Assembly: GCA_029259835.1 (NCBI GenBank)
Contig: JAJDEL010000160.1
Span: forward strand, 1 to 7,144
Origin: Planctomicrobium sp.
GTDB lineage: Bacteria > Planctomycetota > Planctomycetia > Planctomycetales > Planctomycetaceae
Length of the DNA stretch: 7,144 nt
Direction: 5' to 3'
This document shows positions 1 through 7,144 of the stretch, one piece after another. The first letter of the stretch is position 1. Every line of letters starts with the position of its first letter. A model generated the notes under the pieces. The model was not told the origin of the DNA. It saw only the letters and a list, made by a program, of their open reading frames with translations, and did no database searches. A program made the position numbers and the translations under genes.

Positions 1-109
1 TCACCGCATTATAAATTGCAGGTAGCTGATCATCCGTAAACTCGGCATCGAAAATCGAGCCGATGATTTGGGTGATTCTGCCGATGTTGGTTTTGGTTGT
101 AGTAGACAT
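1..109 (-). CDS. atpD: F1Fo ATP synthase subunit beta, N-terminal fragment (cut by left edge)
   Basis: This is the first 36 codons of the catalytic beta subunit of the F1 head, the subunit that makes ATP from ADP and phosphate. Only the N-terminal beta-barrel start is visible. It reads IGRITQIIGSIFDAEF followed by LPAIYNAV, the classic opening of AtpD (G-I-x-Q-I-I-G-x-V-x-D-x-x-F ... LPxIYNAL). The Walker A and catalytic residues lie outside the window. The ATG at 107-109 is the only sensible start, preceded at a distance by a weak purine-rich stretch (AAAGA) rather than a strong Shine-Dalgarno. It follows atpG after a 93-nt gap containing a palindrome. The identification is secure from family resemblance and gene order. 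Confidence 0.95.
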   Translation of the reverse strand, partial: MSTTTKTNIGRITQIIGSIFDAEFTDDQLPAIYNAV

Positions 110-165
110 TGGCTGGTACGTCTTTTTGAAAATTATAAATAAGGATTTTGGAGTTCACTTGATTC

Positions 166-188
166 GCCACACACTTAAAGTGTGTGGC
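166..188. repeat. 23-nt palindrome between atpG and atpD (CACTTAAAGTG core)
   Basis: Eleven bases are perfectly mirrored around a central A at 177. The outer arms are GCCACACAC and GTGTGTGGC. As RNA it would form a hairpin of 9-10 bp with a 3-5 nt loop. No U-tract follows in the operon's direction of transcription, so it does not look like an intrinsic terminator. It shares the inner core CACTTAAAGTG with the palindrome at 1122-1140 on the other side of atpG. It may be a dispersed intergenic palindromic repeat or an mRNA-stability or processing element. Confidence 0.8.
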
Positions 189-202
189 TAAACTCTGAAA
201 TT

Positions 203-1072
203 CTATTCAAGTGCCGCTGCACCGCCGATGATTTCCGACAGTTCGCTGGTAATCTGTGTTTGTCTCGCGCGATTGTATTTCATGGAAAGGTCTTTGATCA
301 TGTCGTCTGCGTTTTCTGTTGCAGACTTCATGGCGACCATTCGAGCGATTTGTTCTCCGACACCGGCGTCGAGGAAACATTTGAAAAATCTGGCTTTGAA
401 TGCTGCCGGGACGATCTCTTCGAGAATCTCTTCCGGACTGGGAAGGAATTCGTAATCGACACCGCTGGCGGATGTTTCGTCTGAGGCGAGATCACCAAAT
501 GGGAGGATCGTTTCGACAACTGGTGACTGACGCGCCGCTGACTGAAAGCTTTGATAAGCGACAACCAAACGATGAGTTCTTCCGGCTGTGAAGTCTGCCA
601 GGTATCGATCCGCGATCTCGTTTACTTCTTCGAACGTCGGCTTGTCTTCGAACTGGGTGAACTCATTCTCAATGGAGATGCCTTCGAATTTCAAAGACGA
701 AATCCCTCGTTTTCCGGAAGCATCGACGGTGACGTTGAGACCTTCGGACTTCATCTTTTTTAGTTCTGAGTTTGCCTTTCGCAAAATCCCGCCGTTGTAA
801 CCACCGCATAATCCACGATTCGAAGTCAGGACCAGCAGCGTGACGTTTTTCGTTTCCGCCGGTTGCTCCAGTAATGGATGGCTGAACGTCAAGTCAGACT
901 GCGAAAGGTCAGCGACGATTTCGTTGATTTTGCGTGTGTACGCAGCAGCTTCAGCGGCGCGATCCATTGCTTTTTTGAATCGCGAGGTGGCGATGAGTTC
1001 CATCGTCCTCGTGATCTTGCGAATGTTCCGAATCGCCTTACGGCGTTTCACTAATGCTCGTGCGTTACCCAT
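203..1072 (-). CDS. atpG: F1Fo ATP synthase subunit gamma
   Basis: This is the central rotor shaft of F1, which couples c-ring rotation to catalysis in the alpha3beta3 head. The protein is 289 aa, the family's usual length. The N-terminal helix is visible at about residues 8-36 (RRKAIRNIRKITRTMELIA), the Rossmann-like middle domain contains SNRGLCGGYN near residue 85-93, and the C-terminal helix ends in YNRARQTQITSELSEIIGG, the most conserved stretch of the family. The ATG at 1070-1072 begins MGNARALVKRRKAI, as expected. The Shine-Dalgarno is weak (AGGT about 12 nt upstream). It sits 86 nt after atpA and 93 nt before atpD, and both gaps carry a related palindrome. Nothing looks truncated or frameshifted. 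Confidence 0.98.
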   Translation of the reverse strand: MGNARALVKRRKAIRNIRKITRTMELIATSRFKKAMDRAAEAAAYTRKINEIVADLSQSDLTFSHPLLEQPAETKNVTLLVLTSNRGLCGGYNGGILRKANSELKKMKSEGLNVTVDASGKRGISSLKFEGISIENEFTQFEDKPTFEEVNEIADRYLADFTAGRTHRLVVAYQSFQSAARQSPVVETILPFGDLASDETSASGVDYEFLPSPEEILEEIVPAAFKARFFKCFLDAGVGEQIARMVAMKSATENADDMIKDLSMKYNRARQTQITSELSEIIGGAAALE

Positions 1073-1121
1073 TGATCAACGATTACCTGAGTTTTGCAAA
1101 ATATGAAGTTGCTAGTTTTTT

Positions 1122-1140
1122 CGGACACTTAAAGTGTCCG
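1122..1140. repeat. 19-nt palindrome between atpA and atpG (CACTTAAAGTG core)
   Basis: CGGACACTT and AAGTGTCCG are perfect mirror arms around a central A at 1131. The inner 11 bases are identical to those of the palindrome at 166-188, while the outer arms differ but are still self-complementary. In the operon's direction the hairpin is followed by a run of A rather than T, so it is not a conventional terminator for the operon. A T-run precedes it on the plus strand. Confidence 0.8.
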
Positions 1141-1158
1141 GCGAAATGCGAATTCTAC

Positions 1159-3289
<2,131 letters not shown>

Positions 3290-3349
3290 GGTTCGTTCAG
3301 TTTTGTCGTGAAACGATAATTTTCTTTGCTGATGCTAAGCGGAAATTCT

Positions 3350-4063
3350 TTAACTTGTGGTTAACTGACTTAACGTTTCGTCGATGAGTCGATCCTGATC
3401 GTTTGCCTGCAAATTCGCTTTCACTTTCACTTCGGCGGCTTCCGCGACGCGCTGTGCAAGATGCCCGAACAAGCTGTTAAGTGATTGGTCGCGAGACCGT
3501 TCGATTTCGTGCTCTGTCCGGTGGACCATCAGTTCTGCTTCACGGTTGGCAGCTTCCACGATTTCACCTTGCGTGTGGTCTGCGTCTCGTTTTGCTTCTG
3601 CCAGTGTTTCCGCAACGGTTTCATCCATCGCTTCCAACTGACCACGGTACTTTCCAAGGGATACCCGGGCTTCCGCTAAATGATTTTCAGCAGTCGCAAT
3701 GACATCTCCTTCATTCTTCTCACGCTCCGCCATGCTGACATGCAGCCAATTCCAGATGCCGAGCTTATTGATCGCAAAGCAGAAACCAGCGAAGGCCAGG
3801 ATTGACCAGAACGCAGAGTCTTCTTTCAGTGGAGGAGCGCCATGTGAATCATGACTGGCATCTTCCGCGTGATGAGCTCCAGCGTCGTGTTCGTCATCAT
3901 GATCTTCGTCGTGTGTATGATCTCCAGCGGCATGTTCGTGATCATCCGCGTCATGTCCTTCATCTTCCGCAAGTACCGCTCCACAAAGAAGCACTGGCAC
4001 TGCGAACAAGAGTCCGAAGAGCATAGACAGCGAGAACAAATTGTGATGATTACGGGAAATCAA
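3350..4063 (-). CDS. atpF: F1Fo ATP synthase subunit b (second b-type copy, His/Asp-rich)
   Basis: This is a peripheral-stalk subunit, probably pairing with the b-type protein encoded just upstream. It is 237 aa, well above the usual ~160. The order is a signal peptide at about 1-32 (likely cut after VLA), then a His/Asp/Glu-rich segment at 33-74 with 11 histidines. A membrane helix follows at about 84-100 (FWSILAFAGFCFAINKLG), then a long charged coiled coil to the end. Membrane helix plus coiled coil is the b/b' architecture. The start is TTG at 4061-4063, supported by GTGAGG 7 nt upstream; the next in-frame ATG would remove much of the signal peptide. It lies 44 nt after the first b gene and 60 nt before atpH. 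Which copy corresponds to b and which to b' cannot be decided here. Confidence 0.92.
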   Translation of the reverse strand: MISRNHHNLFSLSMLFGLLFAVPVLLCGAVLAEDEGHDADDHEHAAGDHTHDEDHDDEHDAGAHHAEDASHDSHGAPPLKEDSAFWSILAFAGFCFAINKLGIWNWLHVSMAEREKNEGDVIATAENHLAEARVSLGKYRGQLEAMDETVAETLAEAKRDADHTQGEIVEAANREAELMVHRTEHEIERSRDQSLNSLFGHLAQRVAEAAEVKVKANLQANDQDRLIDETLSQLTTS

Positions 4064-4070
4064 CGAAAGA

Positions 4071-4076
4071 CCTCAC
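4071..4076 (-). promoter_or_regulatory. Ribosome binding site deciding the TTG start of the second b gene
   Basis: GTGAGG on the minus strand lies 7 nt before the TTG at 4063-4061, ideal spacing. It supports a rare TTG start and with it the complete signal peptide. Confidence 0.65.
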
Positions 4077-4107
4077 AACTTCGAAAAAACTACACGGTAA
4101 AAACACT

Positions 4108-4716
4108 TTAAAGGCGACGACCGACAACTTGTTGTGTTGCCAGATCAACCTGTTCATCAACCATTTCATCCAAATTCTCAATTGCAGCCTGATGGGCAAC
4201 TGCAATTTCTCGCAGTGCTTCTTCTTTAATCTTCTGGGCTTCTTCTTGAGCTTTGGACGTAATCTCACGCTTCTGAGCTTCTGCCTCGGAGCGGGCTTCA
4301 CCAATGAGTGCTTTCACCTGCTCTTGAACTTCAGCCAAGCGAGCTTCGGATTCGAGCCGAAGTTTTTCGACTTCCTCTCGAGCAGCATTGGCATCACGCT
4401 CTGCGTTGAAGACTCTTGCTTCACGGGCATTGAGACCAACAATCAGCGGTCCCCATGCCGACTTCTTCATCACGAAGATGAAGCCACCAAACAAGATCAA
4501 CGTCCACAGGAACATCTGCAAGTTCGGTTGAACAGGTGGATGATCGGTATTTGGTTCATCCGGAAACAAAAGTCCTTCCAGACCGCTTTGCTCTTCTCCT
4601 GCAGCTGCCGACTTTTCGTGATCACCATCCTCAGAGGCATTCGCAACGGTCCCCACAGTTGCAAGCATAATTGCAACTGTAAGAAAAACGAATTGTCGAA
4701 AACGAAAGGAAGACAT
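4108..4716 (-). CDS. atpF: F1Fo ATP synthase subunit b (first b-type copy)
   Basis: This is a peripheral-stalk subunit that holds the F1 head still against the rotating c ring. From the ATG it is 202 aa. Residues 1-27 look like a signal peptide (basic FRFRQ, hydrophobic VFLTVAIMLATVG, cut after ANA). An acidic, Pro-containing exported segment runs to about residue 64. The membrane helix is at 66-83, followed by KKSAWGPLI, the hallmark of b subunits just after the membrane. A long Ala/Glu/Arg coiled coil fills the rest and ends QQVVGRRL. A GTG directly before the ATG could add one residue. An AGGGA lies about 11 nt upstream. It follows atpE by 42 nt. The N-terminal leader is extra relative to E. 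coli b, whose membrane helix begins at its N-terminus. Confidence 0.95.
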   Translation of the reverse strand: MSSFRFRQFVFLTVAIMLATVGTVANASEDGDHEKSAAAGEEQSGLEGLLFPDEPNTDHPPVQPNLQMFLWTLILFGGFIFVMKKSAWGPLIVGLNAREARVFNAERDANAAREEVEKLRLESEARLAEVQEQVKALIGEARSEAEAQKREITSKAQEEAQKIKEEALREIAVAHQAAIENLDEMVDEQVDLATQQVVGRRL

Positions 4717-4758
4717 CACACCACCGGTCCCTGCTGAGGAATCCTGCTACCGAAACGC

Positions 4759-5100
<342 letters not shown>

Positions 5101-5154
5101 TCAAACACGAAAGTCATTTTGATCAAAACAAAAACTCAAAAAGCCACCGAGCGT

Positions 5155-6057
5155 TTAATGCTCGTGCAGCGACATAGCAATCATAATTGTACAGAGAAAC
5201 ACAAAGACGTACGCCTGAATGAAGGCGACAAGTAATTCCAGCAGGCCAATTCCAACCTGCCCAATCAAACTTCCAGGCATCACGACAATCCACGCTCCGC
5301 TGAGGGCAGCCTGAGCAATGAATCCGAGAATCACGGCGACCACAGTGTGACCGCCCATAATGTTGGCAAACAAACGCACGGCTAACACGCCGTGCTTAAT
5401 AAAGACTCCACCAACTTCAATCGCGAAGATCATTGGAACAAGTGGAATTTTAATAAATGGAGGTGCTTCAACCGCAGGAACCATATGAGTCCAGAAACCA
5501 ACTGCACCGTGCATTTGTGCCCCGTAGAGATACGTCGCACAGAAAGCAGTTAAGGCGAGAGCGCCCGTCACGTTAATATTCGCGGTCGCAGACCCAAACC
5601 AGGGGAAAGCTCCGAGTAAATTGCAAAACAGGATGTAGAAGAAGGCAGAAAGAATAAATGGCAAGTACTTATCCGCCGGATGCCCAACTTCCCCATCATG
5701 AATGTGATCACCAGATGCATCAGTGATGTAAGTTGCGACTTCATCATGAGCATGCGAATGCTCGTCATGGTGATGTGGGTCGCCAATCACCGGGCGAACG
5801 ACTTCGTCGCGAATTCGCAGGACAAGCATTTCCCAGAAGTTCCAGAAATACCCCGTCACCGGGTTTCCACCCTGGGTACGTGCGGCAAGACCTTTGAAAA
5901 TCAGGTAAACCAGCACGGCTGCCAGAAGTTGCAGGACCATGTACTTGGTGAGTTGGAATCCAAAAATGCTCGGCAAATCTACGTGTAGCCCAAATGGAAG
6001 ATGAAATCCATTTGAGTCGTAAACGTGACTAAAGATGCCTTCGGAGTTCGCTAGCAT
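5155..6057 (-). CDS. atpB: F1Fo ATP synthase subunit a
   Basis: This is the stator membrane subunit that provides the two half-channels for protons next to the c ring. It is 300 aa, longer than the usual 240-270. Helix 1 is at about 38-58, and a conserved amphipathic stretch ending RIRDEVVRP lies at 81-89. An unusual His/Asp-rich insert occupies about 93-127 with 9 histidines. ADKYLPFILSAFFYILFCNLLG (helix 2) and ATANINVTGALALTAF follow. The essential arginine is R228 in AVRLFANIMGGH, equivalent to E. coli Arg210. The C-terminal helix is LLELLVAFIQAYVFVFLCTIMI, with the conserved Glu and Gln. The ATG at 6055-6057 has no clear Shine-Dalgarno. It is 50 nt after the AtpI-like gene. Apart from the insert it is an ordinary functional-looking AtpB. 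Confidence 0.97.
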   Translation of the reverse strand: MLANSEGIFSHVYDSNGFHLPFGLHVDLPSIFGFQLTKYMVLQLLAAVLVYLIFKGLAARTQGGNPVTGYFWNFWEMLVLRIRDEVVRPVIGDPHHHDEHSHAHDEVATYITDASGDHIHDGEVGHPADKYLPFILSAFFYILFCNLLGAFPWFGSATANINVTGALALTAFCATYLYGAQMHGAVGFWTHMVPAVEAPPFIKIPLVPMIFAIEVGGVFIKHGVLAVRLFANIMGGHTVVAVILGFIAQAALSGAWIVVMPGSLIGQVGIGLLELLVAFIQAYVFVFLCTIMIAMSLHEH

Positions 6058-6107
6058 ATCTACAATTTATTTCGAGTGTTTGCTCGACACAAAAACAACA
6101 GCCGCAG

Positions 6108-6509
6108 CTATCGCGAATGATTTTTCAAAGCCAGACGGGTTTCTACAAAGAGACCTGCCAGATAAACAACCGTTACTGTTAAAAAAAAGCTGAGAGTTCT
6201 CAAACTTGAAAACTTCCAGGCAATATATCCCGCAAGCCCCATTGTTAGTGCGACACGGACAAAAGTGATCGCAACCATCGCTCCGGGTCCAGTCCCATGA
6301 CGGAACATATACACCAAAGCAAAAACGCCTGCCGGTAACGCCACCGCAGTTCCGGCAACAGCTGCTTGCAATTCATCTCGACCGCCAGCAAAAAAACAGA
6401 CACCTACACAAACCGTTCCCGCGATAATCATCACGATAAGTAGAAAAATGGCATCCAAGGCCAGTTTTCCTAGTTGCTGCTTGTGCTTAACCAGAGTCAC
6501 GTTTTTCAC
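6108..6509 (-). CDS. atpI: AtpI-like small membrane protein of the ATP synthase operon
   Basis: This 133-aa protein has four predicted membrane helices at about 17-43, 47-69, 75-100 and 106-129, and a basic N-terminus (KNVTLVKHKQQ). Size, four-helix pattern and position directly before atpB fit the AtpI family, which assists c-ring assembly and has been linked to divalent-cation movement with AtpZ. No catalytic motif is visible and sequence conservation in this family is low, so the name rests mainly on context. The start is GTG at 6507-6509, inside the end of the AtpZ-like gene (23-nt overlap), suggesting coupled translation. A second GTG three codons further in is an alternative start. The stop is 50 nt before atpB. 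Confidence 0.78.
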   Translation of the reverse strand: MKNVTLVKHKQQLGKLALDAIFLLIVMIIAGTVCVGVCFFAGGRDELQAAVAGTAVALPAGVFALVYMFRHGTGPGAMVAITFVRVALTMGLAGYIAWKFSSLRTLSFFLTVTVVYLAGLFVETRLALKNHSR

Positions 6510-6732
6510 TGGAATCCGAACGGGTCATAGACCGGACCAACCGAAACAGTTGCCAGCTTGTTACCAGAAGTCCAGCACCACATCCAAGCAACAGGAACCA
6601 AGGTGAGGTCCCCCATTTTGAATCCGCCCAGTAGCCCAACCCGATCAGCAATCCCATTTCGATGGACATTGTTGAGATTTGGGAGGACCAATAAAGAGCT
6701 TTTACTGGAACAAACGACTTCGACTTTCTCAT
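6487..6732 (-). CDS. atpZ: AtpZ-like protein (AtpZ/AtpI family), first gene of the operon
   Basis: This 81-aa protein has two membrane helices, about 20-36 and 44-62, joined by the short polar turn WADSKWGTSP. The pattern IGLGYWADSKWGTSPWFLLL is typical of the small AtpZ / 'ATPase gene 1' family at the head of bacterial atp operons. In Bacillus, AtpZ and AtpI have been associated with Mg2+/Ca2+ transport supporting the synthase; whether that holds here is inference. The ATG at 6730-6732 follows AAAGGGAG, whose spacing is a little short. The gene overlaps the next one by 23 nt. A candidate promoter lies 50-80 nt upstream. Its tail is short and charged (MTRSDSSEKRDSG). Confidence 0.85.
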   Translation of the reverse strand: MRKSKSFVPVKALYWSSQISTMSIEMGLLIGLGYWADSKWGTSPWFLLLGCGAGLLVTSWQLFRLVRSMTRSDSSEKRDSG

Positions 6733-6782
6733 GGCTCCCTTTCGTCACAAACCTTGACTCCAAGCCACCATGGGACGCGCGG

Positions 6783-6811
6783 AGTCTAGTTTTGGGCCTG
6801 TGTGAAGTCAA
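6783..6811 (-). promoter_or_regulatory. Candidate sigma70-type promoter for the atp operon
   Basis: On the minus strand TTGACT (6811-6806) and TAGACT (6788-6783) are separated by exactly 17 nt. The -35 matches five of six consensus bases and the -10 four of six. It ends about 50 nt before the atpZ start, a reasonable leader length, and nothing better is seen in the divergent intergenic region 6733-6995. It was found by eye only. Confidence 0.4.
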
Positions 6812-6983
6812 AGCCCGGTCTTGACCTGCTGGCGGAATCCCCAAAAATGGTGATAGTATTGGCAGCCCAGTGATGAATTCTGATCGGTGCTGGCGTTTCT
6901 AATCAATGATTGCCATTGTTTCCGTGGTCTGGCCCGTGCATCACCTCAAGGAAGCGGCATTCCTGCTGATGGGAAACCAGAAC

Positions 6984-6989
6984 AAGGAG
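6984..6989 (+). promoter_or_regulatory. Ribosome binding site for the rightward gene
   Basis: AAGGAG is followed by 6 nt and then the ATG at 6996-6998. It favours that start over the in-frame ATG at 6969, which would place this site inside the coding region. Confidence 0.65.
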
Positions 6990-6995
6990 AAGGGC

Positions 6996-7144
6996 ATGAG
7001 AGACTCAAAGCGTTCACAGTCAAAGTTGAGCCGAAAGACTCAACTTCAAGGGATGACTATCCAGAAATTAAGAGATCTCGCGACAGAGTCAGGTATCACA
7101 GGCGTCTCTGGGCTGCGTAAAGATGCTCTCGTCAAGAAGATCAT
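6996..7144 (+). CDS. Protein with Rho-N-type N-terminal domain, partial (cut by right edge)
   Basis: The first 49 codons of a gene running off the window, transcribed away from the atp operon. Residues 1-16 are very basic and serine-rich (RDSKRSQSKLSRK). Residues 20-49 read MTIQKLRDLATESGI and GVSGLRKDALVKKI, a close match to the small helical Rho N-terminal (SAP-like) domain pattern: L-x-x-LR-x-LA-x-x-x-GI-x-G-x-x-x-LRK-x-x-L. That domain is found at the start of transcription terminator Rho and in various other nucleic-acid-binding proteins, so the full identity cannot be decided from this piece. Start choice rests on a well-spaced AAGGAG. A possible alternative start is the in-frame ATG at 6969, adding nine residues. 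No promoter could be supported upstream. Confidence 0.75.
   Translation, partial: MRDSKRSQSKLSRKTQLQGMTIQKLRDLATESGITGVSGLRKDALVKKI

Noticed and set aside
166..188. Palindrome as a Rho-independent terminator
   Set aside because: No T-run follows it in the direction of transcription and beta, an essential operon gene, lies directly downstream.
4129..4737. Open frame of 202 codons on the plus strand
   Set aside because: Fully antisense to the first b gene, whose product is clearly recognisable; codon pattern and composition are those of a shadow frame.
6887..7120. Plus-strand open frame of 77 codons near the right edge
   Set aside because: It is in a different frame from the Rho-N-type gene, which has the better ribosome binding site and a recognisable domain.

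Overview
The window is most of an F1Fo ATP synthase operon, read on the minus strand from about 6732 down to the left edge. The start of an unrelated, divergently transcribed gene lies at the right edge. In transcription order the genes are atpZ-like, atpI-like, atpB (a), atpE (c), two b-type stalk genes, atpH (delta), atpA (alpha), atpG (gamma) and atpD (beta, cut by the left edge). An epsilon gene (atpC) would be expected past the left edge but cannot be seen.

The organism is bacterial, with roughly 50% GC. It is plausibly a planctomycete. That inference rests on the paired b-type genes with signal peptides, the leader on subunit c, the His/Asp-rich additions to subunits a and b, the often weak Shine-Dalgarno sequences and the intergenic CACTTAAAGTG palindromes. 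No single feature is diagnostic.

Region by region: 1-109 is the beta N-terminus. 110-202 is a gap with a 23-nt palindrome. 203-1072 is gamma. 1073-1158 is a gap with a second palindrome sharing the same core. 1159-2697 is alpha, which overlaps the delta gene (2648-3289) by 50 nt. 3350-4716 holds the two b-type genes, 4759-5061 subunit c and 5155-6057 subunit a. 6108-6732 holds the two small membrane genes, which overlap by 23 nt. 6733-6995 is a divergent intergenic region with a candidate promoter for the operon. From 6996 rightward a new gene begins with a Rho N-terminal-type domain.

Together the genes make a proton-type ATP synthase: a and the c ring form the rotor/stator ion path, the two b-type proteins and delta form the peripheral stalk, and alpha, beta and gamma form the catalytic head and shaft. 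Small AtpZ/AtpI-type proteins usually precede such operons and are linked to assembly or divalent-cation movement. The least ordinary features are the His/Asp-rich segments in one b subunit and in subunit a, the signal peptides on all three of c, b and b', and the paired palindromes flanking atpG. I see no mobile element, CRISPR array, tRNA or rRNA.
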